This document shows positions 34,212-43,086 of a stretch of 64,000 nucleotides of DNA, piece by piece (positions within the stretch are counted from its first letter, which is position 1; every line of letters begins with the position of its first letter). Made by a program: the position numbers and the translations under genes. The notes beneath the pieces were generated by a model. It saw only the letters and a program-made list of their open reading frames with translations, did not search any database and was not told the DNA's origin. This DNA is from a bacterium (GTDB lineage: Bacteria; UBA8248): the NCBI GenBank assembly GCA_022825065.1, contig JAJDYR010000045.1, positions 1 to 64,000 on the forward strand. Reading direction: 5' to 3'.

Positions 34212-35000
34212 ATGTTCCATGACAAGAAGGCTTTCGTGTTCGACCTGGAAGGGGTCTTTTTCGCCGGGGACGAGGTGATGCCCGGCGGGCGCGAGTTGAT
34301 GCGCGCCATCAAGGCGAGGAACCTGCCCCATCGCTTCATCACGAACATCAGCCGAAGCTCGGCGGCCGAGATTCGCGCCCACATGGCGGGCATCGGCCTG
34401 GACCCGGGGGAGAACCTCATCGTGGCTGCGCTGGATCGGGTCGGCTCGTTTTTGAGGAAGAATTTCGGTGCGGGCAGAGCGTACGTGCTGGGGACGGATT
34501 CACTGAAACGCGCCGTCGAATCGGGCGGTTTCGAGATATTGGGGCCGGAGGATGAAGAGGGGGCCGACGTCGTCCTCGTCGGTCTGGACGAGGACCTCAC
34601 CTACGGGACGCTGAGCGCCGCCGCGCGGGCGGTGAGCCGGGGGGCGCGCTTCGTCGCCATGAACCCCGACGTGCGCCTGCCGAGCGAAGACGGCTCGTTC
34701 TCACTCGGCGGGGGCGCCATCGTGGCGTCGGTGCGGGCGGCGGCGGGCCGGGAGCCCGTGTTCTTCGGGAAGCCCGAGCCTTTTCTCTTTGAAGAGGCGC
34801 TGGAAGAGCTGGGCGTGGAGGCGGGCCACGCCGTCATGGTGGGGGACAACCTGAGGACGGACATCGCGGGCGGCCAGAAAGTGGGCATGGCCACCGTGTG
34901 GGTGAACCGCTGGGGCGTGATTGCCGGGGACCCGGACGTGACGGCGGACCTGGAAGTCAAGACGCTCGACGAACTGATGCCGCATCTGCCCGGCGGCTAG
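34212..35000 (+). CDS. HAD-superfamily (NagD-like) phosphatase
   Basis: A 262-residue class-IIA HAD hydrolase. Motif I is VFDLEGVFF, motif II TNISRSS, Lys in FFGKPEP and motif IV MVGDNLRTDIAGG. In motif I the second acid, normally Asp (DxD), is Glu. The nucleophile Asp, Lys and motif-IV Asp are all present, so it should still be foldable and possibly active. It sits 10 nt behind the CoA-transferase and 23 nt before the crotonase, fully within the operon. Confidence 0.85.
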   Translation: MFHDKKAFVFDLEGVFFAGDEVMPGGRELMRAIKARNLPHRFITNISRSSAAEIRAHMAGIGLDPGENLIVAALDRVGSFLRKNFGAGRAYVLGTDSLKRAVESGGFEILGPEDEEGADVVLVGLDEDLTYGTLSAAARAVSRGARFVAMNPDVRLPSEDGSFSLGGGAIVASVRAAAGREPVFFGKPEPFLFEEALEELGVEAGHAVMVGDNLRTDIAGGQKVGMATVWVNRWGVIAGDPDVTADLEVKTLDELMPHLPGG

Positions 35001-35023
35001 ACTTGTGAGATAGAGAGGACGAC

Positions 35024-35779
35024 ATGGCGCTGGTGGAATACGAGGTGAGGGACAAGCTGGCCTGCATCACGCTGAACAGGCCGGAGAAGATGAACGCGAT
35101 CAACCACGAGATGAGCGAGCGCATCTTCGCGCTCTTCGACGAGATGGAGCGCGACCCCAATGTGTGGGGCTGTCTGATAACGGGCGAGGGAAGGGCCTTT
35201 TCGAGCGGGCACGACCTCACCGAGCCGCCGCCCGAGGATAGAGAGGTCAAACCCGTCTCCGACCTCTATCAGGTCATCATGGAGCTGTTTAAGCCCTGCT
35301 TTGCGGCGATCAACGGGTTCTGCCTGGCGGGCGGAGCGGGCATCGCGCTCTCCTGCGACGTGCGCGTGATGGCCGAGGACACCCAACTCGGCTGGCCGCA
35401 GGTGATGCGCGGCATCTCTTCGGTGAGCGGGCCGATTCTGCTGGCGAAGCAACTGCCCTTCAACCTCGCGCACTATCACCTGTTCACCGGCGAGCCCATC
35501 GACGCTGAAACCGCGCTGAGACTCGGTCTCGTCAACAAGGTCGTACCCAAAGATAAAGTTCTGGAGGAGACCGAGAACATCGCGCGGCAGGTGCTGGCGA
35601 ACGCGCCTCTGGCGGTGCGCGCCATCAAGGAGATCACCGTCCGCGCGCGCGACATGACGATGGAAGACGCCCTGCGTTTCGGCGACGTGATCCTGAAGCG
35701 CCTCCTCGAGACCGAAGACGCCGAAGAGGGCGTGCGCGCCTTCAAGGAGAAAAGACAACCGCGCTTTACGGGCCGATAG
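35024..35779 (+). CDS. Enoyl-CoA hydratase/isomerase (crotonase) family protein
   Basis: A 251-residue crotonase. Oxyanion-hole segments GRAFSSGHDL and AGGAGIALSCDVRVM are intact. At the place of the two catalytic Glu of hydratases the sequence reads GWPQVMRGISS (Gln) and LAHYHLFTGEP (no Glu), so it may catalyse a different crotonase reaction (isomerisation, thioester or C-C cleavage). It closes the contiguous mutase operon before a long repeat compound. Confidence 0.85.
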   Translation: MALVEYEVRDKLACITLNRPEKMNAINHEMSERIFALFDEMERDPNVWGCLITGEGRAFSSGHDLTEPPPEDREVKPVSDLYQVIMELFKPCFAAINGFCLAGGAGIALSCDVRVMAEDTQLGWPQVMRGISSVSGPILLAKQLPFNLAHYHLFTGEPIDAETALRLGLVNKVVPKDKVLEETENIARQVLANAPLAVRAIKEITVRARDMTMEDALRFGDVILKRLLETEDAEEGVRAFKEKRQPRFTGR

Positions 35780-35828
35780 GGGGTGGGGCGATGTTGCTCC
35801 CCCTGTAAGGGTTATTACCACTCCCCCT

Positions 35829-36115
35829 TGAGGGAGCTTGTTGAAAAAAACCCTGAGAGGGTAATGGCAACCCCCTTGAAAGCGAAATCCCATAAAAGCA
35901 ACCCCCCCTACCCCCCCTTGTCAGGGGGGCAAGAAAAAACAAAACCCCCTCAGCTAGGCGGGAGCGCATCGCCTTTTTATACCCCCCTGTCAAGGGGGGG
36001 TAGGGGGGGTTGCTTTCAAAGAGGGAGGTCAGGGGTTCGCGCGAAAGCGGCCTTCCTGCTAAAGGCAATATCCCTCGACGAGGGCTTTTTCAACAACCCC
36101 CTCAAGGGGGGAGTG
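35829..36115. repeat. Compound repeat, right copy of a ~290-bp direct repeat
   Basis: Same order and orientation as 27629-27937, including GGCAACCCCCTTGAAAGCGA and TTCGCGCGAAAGCGGCCTT. It contains a subtype-B C-run/G-run element at 35898-36017. The rest of 35780-36246 shows no gene. Confidence 0.85.
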
Positions 36116-36246
36116 ATAGAATCGCAAAGGCAGTAGCTCCACACCTCATCAGTTGGTATTGGCTCCCCCACCTTGCGCGCCCGTGCGAGTCGTTGCATAA
36201 CGGAATCTCGCAAGCTACCTCCACTCTTACCTGAAAGGAGGCCGCG

Positions 36247-37407
36247 GTGGACTTCGACCTCACCGACTCTCAGCGGGAGATCCGGCAAAAAGCCCGCGAA
36301 ATCGCAGAGAGCAAAATAGCGCCCAAGGCGGCGCATTGGGACGAGACCGAGGAATACCCCTGGGAGAACGCCCGTATACTCGCGGATGCGGGTTTCATGG
36401 GCATGAACATCCCCGGGGAATTCGGCGGACCCGAACGCCCGCTTATAGAAGCCGTCCTCGTGGTCGAGGAGATGGCCAAGGTCTGCGGCATCACGGGGCG
36501 CATCGTGGTGGACTCCAACATGGGCGTGGTGGGGGCGATCATCAAGTACGGCACCGAGGAGCAGAAGAAAAAATATCTGCCCATGGTGCTCGCAGGTGAT
36601 AAGCCCGCCATCGTCATCACCGAGCCCGAGGCGGGGAGCGCCGCCACCGACATGACGACGCGGGCCGTGCTCGACGGCGATGAATATATCCTGAACGGCA
36701 AGAAGAAGTGGATCACCGGCGCGGGCGTCTCGCACATCAACCTCGTCTTCGCCCGCGTGGTGCACGGCGGGGACGAGCAGGGAATCGGCGCGCTGATCGT
36801 GGAGTTGGGAACGGAGGGCTTCCGCATCGGGGAGCGCGCCTTCATGATGGGCTTGCGGGGGATTCCCGAGAGTGAGGAGATTTTCGAGAACTGCCGCGTG
36901 CCGGGTGAAAACCTGGTGACGGTGGGCTTCGGCCGCCTGATGGCCGCCTACAATGCCCAGCGCGTGGGAGCCGGCACGGTGGCCTTAGGGCTCGCCGAGG
37001 GCGCATTCGCGCAGGCGGTGGAATACGCGAAAAAGCGCGAACAGTTCGGCCGCCCGATATCGGAGTTCCAGGGGCTTCAGTGGATTCTGGCGGATGCGCG
37101 CATCCAGCTAGACGCCGCGCGGCTCCTGCTCCACCGGGCGGCGGTGCAGGAAGACCCCAAAACGGGTTTTCCCGAGATGCACCTCGCCGCCATCGCCAAG
37201 ACGTTTTCGGCGGAAGCCTCGATCAAGGTGACGAACGACGCGCTCCAGATTTTTGGAGCCGCGGGCTATTCGCGCGATTTGCCGATAGAACGCATGGCGC
37301 GCGACGTGCGGATGTTCACCATCGGCGGGGGCACCACCCAGGCGCAGCGAAACGTGATAGCGTCCGGCATTTTCGGGAGAAAATTCTCGCAGCGCCGGGG
37401 AGAGTGA
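36247..37407 (+). CDS. Acyl-CoA dehydrogenase
   Basis: A 386-residue FAD flavoenzyme. Motifs: IVITEPEAGSAATDMTTRAV, GKKKWITGAGVSHINL, KKREQFGRPISEFQGLQW and QIFGAAGYSRDLPIERMARD. GTG 36247 follows AAAGGAGG by seven bases. Where medium-chain enzymes have the catalytic Glu in IYEGT, this protein reads TIGGGTTQAQ, so the base is either elsewhere, as in isovaleryl-CoA dehydrogenases, or missing. It is separated from the mutase operon by the repeat compound. Confidence 0.85.
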   Translation: MDFDLTDSQREIRQKAREIAESKIAPKAAHWDETEEYPWENARILADAGFMGMNIPGEFGGPERPLIEAVLVVEEMAKVCGITGRIVVDSNMGVVGAIIKYGTEEQKKKYLPMVLAGDKPAIVITEPEAGSAATDMTTRAVLDGDEYILNGKKKWITGAGVSHINLVFARVVHGGDEQGIGALIVELGTEGFRIGERAFMMGLRGIPESEEIFENCRVPGENLVTVGFGRLMAAYNAQRVGAGTVALGLAEGAFAQAVEYAKKREQFGRPISEFQGLQWILADARIQLDAARLLLHRAAVQEDPKTGFPEMHLAAIAKTFSAEASIKVTNDALQIFGAAGYSRDLPIERMARDVRMFTIGGGTTQAQRNVIASGIFGRKFSQRRGE

Positions 37408-37490
37408 TCCCCCCTTAATGGGGGCTGTTGAAAAGCCCTCCTCGAGGGCGTTTCGCGCATGTATGTAGTTCGTTTCGCGAAAGTTTGTAG

Positions 37491-37550
37491 GGGACGCATA
37501 TATGCGTCCCGTGGTTTGTGGGTAAAGGCAGGGCCGCATATATGCGGCCC
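37491..37550. repeat. Two 20-bp GCATATATGC palindromes
   Basis: GGGACGCATATATGCGTCCC at 37491-37510 and GGGCCGCATATATGCGGCCC at 37531-37550, both perfect. Outer arms GGGGGCTGTTGAAAAGCCC (37423) and TTTTTCAACACCCCC (37626) flank the pair. The remaining 37408-37733 has no gene. Confidence 0.85.
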
Positions 37551-37733
37551 CTACAGGGGAGTCGGCAAGGTGAGGGCGAAGCCCGCAACTGCGCCGGTGG
37601 GGCGTCAAATCCTCGTTCATCAGGGATTTTTCAACACCCCCCATGCAAGCGCCCCGCGTCCGCCGGGCTTTTCGGGGCCGGGATGACACCTGAGGGAGCA
37701 GATAAACCCAGGCCGTATTGCAAAGGAACCATG

Positions 37734-38075
37734 ATGGCTATCTTTACCTTGCAGGAAGCCCGTGACCTGCTGCCGCAGGTCAGGGAAGTGACGCAGCATT
37801 ACCACGATGTCGTGGAGGAGATGCGCGAACAGCTGGAAAGCCTCGATGAGTCGAGCGATGTCAAGCGCCTCGAAGGACTCATGAATGACGCGGTCGGCGA
37901 GTGGGTCGAGGCCGTCAGAAACCTGGGCGTGGAAGTCAAAGGCTTGTGGCTGGCGGATTTCGATTCGGGAGACGGCTATTACTACTGCTGGAAGCTCGGC
38001 GAGGAGGACATCGAGCATTTTCACAGCTACGACGGCGGGTTCGCCGGCCGCCGACCCATTTCGTTGCTGGAGTAA
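37734..38075 (+). CDS. DUF2203 family protein
   Basis: A 113-residue acidic protein: IFTLQEARDLLPQVREVTQH, a helical middle, then VKGLWLADFDSGDGYYYCWK and FHSYDGGFAGRRPI, which are the conserved C-terminal motifs. No known role. The second ATG of an ATGATG pair has the better distance from AAAGGA. No obvious link to the acyl-CoA genes on either side. Confidence 0.82.
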   Translation: MAIFTLQEARDLLPQVREVTQHYHDVVEEMREQLESLDESSDVKRLEGLMNDAVGEWVEAVRNLGVEVKGLWLADFDSGDGYYYCWKLGEEDIEHFHSYDGGFAGRRPISLLE

Positions 38076-38146
38076 GACTTGTTACTCCAGTGCGCAGCGA
38101 CGTGCCGGTTCCAGCCGGACAGCGCTGCGGTGGAACGGATGACCCC

Positions 38147-39370
38147 CTAGCCGTATTGCAGGACCATGCCCGTCAGACCCAGTTCGATGCAGCCGGCCAC
38201 CTCGATGCAGCGCGAGTTCGCAGGCGGCATGACGACGCCGGTAATGCCCTCTCTGTAGAATCGCTCGAAGGGATAGCGCCGCGCGATGGAGCGGCCCCCC
38301 ACGAGCCGCATCGCGTGCTGCACCACCTTGGCGCAGACCTCGCATGAGACGTATTTGGACTGCATGACGGTTTTTACCGTGTCCTGGTTCGCCATGCCGT
38401 CCCCTTGCTCTTTCACGTGAGATGCCTCGTAGAGGAGCATTCGCGCGGCTCGGATCTCGGAGCTCAACTCGCCGACCGTGGTCTGGTACATCTCGTTGTG
38501 GCTCAAGGGCTCGGGATTGGGCGGGTACTGCGTCGTTCTCACGTACTCCGCCAGATGGTTGTAGGCGCCTTCCGCGATGCCGAGGTAAGCGGCGGAAAAG
38601 CCCAGGTGGAACATGGTGATGTCGATTTTCCCGAGCGCGCCGATGAAGTTCTCTCCCCCCAGGATGTCCTCGTTCGGCACGAAGGTGTCCTCGAAGATGA
38701 TGTCGTCGCTCGCCGTTCCCCGCATCGACATGGTGTCCCACACCACTTCCACGGATGAACCCCCGTAATCCTTGTGGAGCACGGCGGTCATGATGGCCTC
38801 GGCGGCGGTTTTCTTCCCCTCCAGGAACCCGGTGGTGAAGTAGTAATCGGCGTGTTCGCCTATCGAAGCGGAAATCTTCCTGCCGCTCAGGCGGTAGCCG
38901 CCCTCGACGGGAGAGAAGATGGTCTTGAGCGTCACGAGATGGCGGAAGCTCATGCCGCGCTCCGCCGTGACGGAGGAGAAAAGCTTCCCGTTCTCGACGA
39001 TGTCGGGGAGCACGCGCTTTTTCTGCTCATCGTTCGCCAGGGCGAAAAAGAGGCTCACGCAGGTCTGGTGCATGTTCCAGGTCAGCGCCGTGGAGGCGCA
39101 AACCTTGCCCAGTTCGGCGAGCGCCATGTTGTAGGTGAGGGAATTGGCCCCCGAACCGCCCCATTCCTCGGGGATGCACAGGGCGTTCAGGCCCGCGTCG
39201 TTGAGCAGCTTGTAGTTCTCGGTGGGGAAGCGGCCCTCGCGGTCGATCTCGGCCGCCAGCTCTTCCATCTGTGGCGCGAGGGCTTTTATTTTGTCGATGA
39301 TTTCCTTGTCGTATTTCAGATCCATCAGCGTTTCGTATGACTCACTCGCCGCAGTTGGGGGACCCATCAT
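38147..39370 (-). CDS. Acyl-CoA dehydrogenase family protein (second copy)
   Basis: 407 residues; only distantly like the other dehydrogenase here. ALCIPEEWGGSGANSLTYNM, FSSVTAERGMSFRHL, GYRLSGRKISASIGEHADYY, FEDTFVPNEDILG and VQHAMRLVGGRSIARRYPFER cover the flavin and CoA sites. AGGAGGAAAA precedes the start (ATG 39370 or 39367). It stands alone on the minus strand and diverges from the 2-hydroxyacid dehydrogenase. Confidence 0.85.
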   Translation of the reverse strand: MMGPPTAASESYETLMDLKYDKEIIDKIKALAPQMEELAAEIDREGRFPTENYKLLNDAGLNALCIPEEWGGSGANSLTYNMALAELGKVCASTALTWNMHQTCVSLFFALANDEQKKRVLPDIVENGKLFSSVTAERGMSFRHLVTLKTIFSPVEGGYRLSGRKISASIGEHADYYFTTGFLEGKKTAAEAIMTAVLHKDYGGSSVEVVWDTMSMRGTASDDIIFEDTFVPNEDILGGENFIGALGKIDITMFHLGFSAAYLGIAEGAYNHLAEYVRTTQYPPNPEPLSHNEMYQTTVGELSSEIRAARMLLYEASHVKEQGDGMANQDTVKTVMQSKYVSCEVCAKVVQHAMRLVGGRSIARRYPFERFYREGITGVVMPPANSRCIEVAGCIELGLTGMVLQYG

Positions 39371-39737
39371 TTTTCCTCCTGTTCATCGAGGCGAAAAGCG
39401 CCACGCCCCGATCATCCAGACGGCGTTCTGCTCAAGGGTCGAGCGGGAGGACATGCCCGACGCATCTCGTGTTCAACTCATCGTCATCTCTCTTTCTTCT
39501 CTTGGGATGGTTCTTCACCCGCTCGCCCATGCGAGGTAATCGTGCCGTGCGCACAAAAATCCCCCTCGCCAAATGGGTGAATGCCAATCCTTTTAGATGC
39601 CTCTCCGAGTTTGACAGCGCTTCATCGAGGCATGTAATCTCCGCTGGGTTTTTCATACTTTAACCCATTGCGATAATTCTTGCACCAGCCGCAAATCGGC
39701 TCTGGTTTCATCACTCGTGTTTTCCGGGAGATTTAAC
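39371..39737. other. Divergent intergenic region without recognised elements
   Basis: 367 nt between the minus-strand dehydrogenase and the plus-strand 2-hydroxyacid dehydrogenase. It is less GC-rich than its surroundings. No repeat family member or convincing small gene was seen; promoters for both genes must lie here, but no clear -35/-10 pair stood out. Confidence 0.4.
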
Positions 39738-40739
39738 GTGGCTCCCCGCATACTCGTCTCCACCACGCCGTTCGGTGAGATCGACCCCAGGCCCGTCGAG
39801 ATGCTCGAAAGCGCAGGGGTGGAGTACGTGCGCAACACGCTGGGCAAGCGGCCGAACGAGGAAGAATTCGCCGGGATGATTCGCGATGGCTTCGACGCCG
39901 TCATCGCGGGTCTGGAACCCTTCACGCCGAGGATACTCGATTTGGCGAAAGGGCTTCGGTTCATCTCGCGCGCCACGGTGGGCCTCGAGACGGTGGACCT
40001 GAACGCCGCGAGGGAGAGGAACATTCTCGTTGCGAATACCCCCGGAGCCAACTCCGAGGCCGTGGCGGAACTGACGCTCAGCCACCTGCTCTCGCTCCTG
40101 CGGGGCGTGCATCACTCCCACAACGCGCTCCTGCGCGGCGAGTGGCTTTTGTACATGGGCCGCACGCTCGATGAAATCACCCTGGGCGTCATCGGCGTGG
40201 GGCGCATCGGCAAGCAGGTGATACGCCACGTATCGGGCTTCGGGACGAAAATCATCGCGAACGACCTGGCGCCCGATGCGGAATTCGGCGAGCGCTACGG
40301 CGTGGAATGGGCCGGGAAAGAAGAGATATACCGCCGCGCCGATGCCGTCTCCCTGCACGTTCCCGCCACGCCGAAGACGATTCACATGGTGGGGGAAGAC
40401 GAGATTGCGATGATGAAAAAGGGCGCGTTTCTCATCAACACGGCGCGCGGCGTCATCGTGGACGATGAGGCGCTCGCGCGCGCGCTGCGCTCGGGCCACC
40501 TGGGGGGTGCGGGGATCGACGTTTTCCCCGAAGAGCCTTACCGGGGCGTCCTCGTGGGCGCGCCCAACTGCATTCTCACCGCGCATCTCGGCGCGCGGGC
40601 GCGCTCCTCGCGCCTGCAGATGGAACTCGACGCGACGGAAAACGTCCTGTGCTTCCTGGCGGGGGAGCCGATTCCGGGGCTCGTGCCGGATGAGGAATAC
40701 GAGATGCAGCGCATCATCACCGCCGACGCGAACGCGTAA
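39738..40739 (+). CDS. D-isomer-specific 2-hydroxyacid dehydrogenase (phosphoglycerate-dehydrogenase-like)
   Basis: A 333-residue NAD-linked oxidoreductase. NAD fold GVIGVGRIGKQVIRHV with an Asp (ANDL) after the second strand; catalytic Arg in NTARGVIVDD; Glu in GIDVFPEEPY; and His in LTAHLGARARSS. GTG 39738 has GGGAG eight bases upstream. No ACT regulatory domain, so a catabolic or general hydroxyacid role fits better than serine synthesis. The SDR gene follows at 39 nt. Confidence 0.87.
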   Translation: MAPRILVSTTPFGEIDPRPVEMLESAGVEYVRNTLGKRPNEEEFAGMIRDGFDAVIAGLEPFTPRILDLAKGLRFISRATVGLETVDLNAARERNILVANTPGANSEAVAELTLSHLLSLLRGVHHSHNALLRGEWLLYMGRTLDEITLGVIGVGRIGKQVIRHVSGFGTKIIANDLAPDAEFGERYGVEWAGKEEIYRRADAVSLHVPATPKTIHMVGEDEIAMMKKGAFLINTARGVIVDDEALARALRSGHLGGAGIDVFPEEPYRGVLVGAPNCILTAHLGARARSSRLQMELDATENVLCFLAGEPIPGLVPDEEYEMQRIITADANA

Positions 40740-40778
40740 ACCGGAAAATCATACCCTCCCAGACATTGGAGTCATTCG

Positions 40779-41543
40779 ATGCCCAAGACACCTGATTATT
40801 TCGCGGGAAAAACCATCATCGTCACCGGCGCGGCCAGCGGCATCGGCAAGGAGACTTCCCTTATCTTCGGGCGCGAGGGGGCCAACGTCTTCTGCGCGGA
40901 CCTGGATGAGGAAGGCGCCGCCGATGTGGCCGAACGCGTTACGGAGAACGGGGGCCGGGGCGTTCACATGAAGGTGGACGTCACCTCGCGCGAGGAGGCG
41001 TTCGCCATGACGAGGCGCGCGAAGGAGAGGTTCGGCCGGGTCGATTTCTCGCTCAACTCCGCAGGCGCCGCGCTCAGGCGCTCGGATTTCCTGGGCATCG
41101 ACGACGACCTTTGGGAGCGGACGTTCGACCTGAACGTCAAGGGCGTTTTCTACTGCATGCAGGCCGCGATTCCCGAAATGCTCGAAAACGGCAAGGGCGT
41201 CATCGTCAACATCGGCAGCATGGCGCACAAGCGCGGCGGGCCGGGCCACTCGGTGCACTACGCGGCGGCCAAGGGCGCGGTGGTGACGATGAGCATGGGC
41301 GTGGGCCGCGAGTATGCCGACAGGGGAATCCGGTGCATGTCCATATCGCCGGGACCCATCGACACGCCGTTTCACGACGTCTCCTCGGAGGAACTCAGGG
41401 AGTCGATGCGCGCTCAGATACCGATGGGCCGCTTCGGCACGGCGGAGGAAATCGGCGAACTGGTGTTGTTCATGTGCTCCGATGCGTGCGAGTTCATGAC
41501 GGCGGACACCGTGTACGCGAACGGCGGCGGGGGCTGGAAGTAA
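40779..41543 (+). CDS. Short-chain dehydrogenase/reductase (SDR)
   Basis: 254 residues. IIVTGAASGIGKETS, LDEEGA, LNSAGAA (variant NNAG), NIGSMAHKRGG with the Ser, and HYAAAKGAVV with Tyr and Lys. Asp in ADLDEE suggests NAD. Likely co-transcribed with the upstream hydroxyacid dehydrogenase. Substrate unknown. Confidence 0.87.
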   Translation: MPKTPDYFAGKTIIVTGAASGIGKETSLIFGREGANVFCADLDEEGAADVAERVTENGGRGVHMKVDVTSREEAFAMTRRAKERFGRVDFSLNSAGAALRRSDFLGIDDDLWERTFDLNVKGVFYCMQAAIPEMLENGKGVIVNIGSMAHKRGGPGHSVHYAAAKGAVVTMSMGVGREYADRGIRCMSISPGPIDTPFHDVSSEELRESMRAQIPMGRFGTAEEIGELVLFMCSDACEFMTADTVYANGGGGWK

Positions 41544-41614
41544 AGCGCGCGGGCAAGGACGGCCCTCGCGCGCCTGTTGGAAAAGCCGGAAAGGGAAAAT
41601 TTGTTCATGTGTAG

Positions 41615-41634
41615 GGGACGCATATATGCGTCCC
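41615..41634. repeat. 20-bp GCATATATGC palindrome
   Basis: Identical to 37491-37510. Again enclosed by outer arms (CTGTTGGAAAAGCC at 41575, GGGCTTTTTCAACAGCCCC at about 41741). Confidence 0.85.
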
Positions 41635-41772
41635 TGGTTTTCTCACCCACTACAAGGGCCGCATGTCTGTAGCGCTCCCAAGAAGGGAGCGCTACCTACA
41701 AAACCGTTCCCTCCCCGATCTAGTCAAACCTTCGTTCATCGGGGCTTTTTCAACAGCCCCCCGCGCGCCGCA

Positions 41773-41997
41773 TCACCTTCTCGAAAAAAGGTTCAGGAGC
41801 AGCGTCAGCACGATGCTGATCACGATGCAGGTCACCACCGGGAAGGAAAAGCTCCAGTTCTTTCCGCGCAAGTGAATGTCGCCCGGCAGTTTTCCCAGAA
41901 ACGGGATCTTGGGCGCGAGGACGAACACAACGCCTAAGACCATCAGGACCGCGCCGAGCAGAATCAGCGTTTTACCAAAACCGCCGAAAGGCTCCAT
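41773..41997 (-). CDS. DUF2905 small membrane protein
   Basis: 74 residues with two hydrophobic helices (LILLGAVLMVLGVVFVLA and VVTCIVISIVLTLLLNL) around the conserved FLGKLPGDIHLRGKNWSFSFP loop typical of DUF2905. Follows RuvB, a frequent neighbour. Probably in the inner membrane; role not known. Confidence 0.85.
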   Translation of the reverse strand: MEPFGGFGKTLILLGAVLMVLGVVFVLAPKIPFLGKLPGDIHLRGKNWSFSFPVVTCIVISIVLTLLLNLFSRR

Positions 41998-42011
41998 CTG
42001 CCTTTTCCCTC

Positions 42012-43076
42012 TTAAGCGGACGTATCCGCTTCCTCATCCTTCGCGCTGGCGTCCCAAAGCTCCCGCTGAACCCCCTGGGGCAGCGCGACGCCCAGGTGCG
42101 CATACGCCGCCGATGGCGCGCGCCTGCCGCCGCGCGTGCGCTGTACGAAACCCGCCCGCAGCAGGAACGGCTCCACCATGTCCACCAGGGTGTCCGACTC
42201 CTCGTTCATGGTGGCGGCGATGGCCTCCACCCCCACGGGGCCGCCGCCGTATTGGTCGATGATCGTCCGCAGATATTTTCTGTCCAGCGCGTCCAGGCCC
42301 AGTTCATCCACGCCCTCCATGGCGAGCGCCTCGCGCGTCGAGGAGAGGGTGATGGCGCCGTCGCCCCGCGCCTGGCAGAAATCGCGCGTCCAGAGCAGGA
42401 GCCGGTTCGCCGTCCGGGGCGTGCCACGGCTTCTTTGGGCGAGTTCGCGCGCCGCCTCCTCTTCTATCGGGGCGTCGAGGCGCACGGCGCTCCTGAGGAG
42501 GATCTGCACGAGTTCCTCTTCGGAATAAAAATCCACGTGGTAGACGAGGTAGAAGCGCTCTCTCAGAGCGGCGGTCAGGGCGCCGGGGCGCGTCGTGGCG
42601 CCCACGGCCGTGAATATCTTGAGCGGAAAGTTGATGGTGCGGGCCATAGGGCCGCGGTCCACGACGAAATCCACGCGGTAATCCTCCATCGCGGGGTAGA
42701 GGAACTCCTCCACCGCGCTGGGCATCCGGTGGATCTCGTCGATGAACAGTACGTCGCCCTGCTGGAGGCCCGTGAGGATTCCCATGAGGTCGGCGGGTCT
42801 GGAGAGAGAGGGGCCGGAGGTCTTCACGAGGCGCGTGCCCATCTCTTCCGAGATGATGTGCGAGAGCGTGGTTTTCCCCAGACCCGGCGGCCCGTGGAAG
42901 AGGATGTGGCCCAGGGGCTCGTTTCTCCTGCGCGACGCTTCGAGCGCAATCCGCAGCTTGGCCACCAGGTCGGTCTGGCCCACGTATTCTTCGAGCCTCG
43001 TGGGCCTGAGCGAGGTGAACGTCCGCTCCTCCGCCGGGCTCGCCGCCTTCGCGCTCACGCGCCGCTCGATGACCAT
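42012..43076 (-). CDS. ruvB: Holliday junction branch-migration helicase RuvB
   Basis: A 354-residue AAA+ motor: LEEYVGQTDL, Walker A HGPPGLGKTTL, Walker B DVLFIDEIHRM, sensor 1 GATTRPGALT and the C-terminal winged helix with LLRAGFVQRTRGGR. It works with RuvA on four-way junctions. An acidic tail (AKDEEADTSA) closes the protein. Follows RuvA by 10 nt. Confidence 0.96.
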   Translation of the reverse strand: MVIERRVSAKAASPAEERTFTSLRPTRLEEYVGQTDLVAKLRIALEASRRRNEPLGHILFHGPPGLGKTTLSHIISEEMGTRLVKTSGPSLSRPADLMGILTGLQQGDVLFIDEIHRMPSAVEEFLYPAMEDYRVDFVVDRGPMARTINFPLKIFTAVGATTRPGALTAALRERFYLVYHVDFYSEEELVQILLRSAVRLDAPIEEEAARELAQRSRGTPRTANRLLLWTRDFCQARGDGAITLSSTREALAMEGVDELGLDALDRKYLRTIIDQYGGGPVGVEAIAATMNEESDTLVDMVEPFLLRAGFVQRTRGGRRAPSAAYAHLGVALPQGVQRELWDASAKDEEADTSA

Positions 43077-43086
43077 GGTTTTCTCC

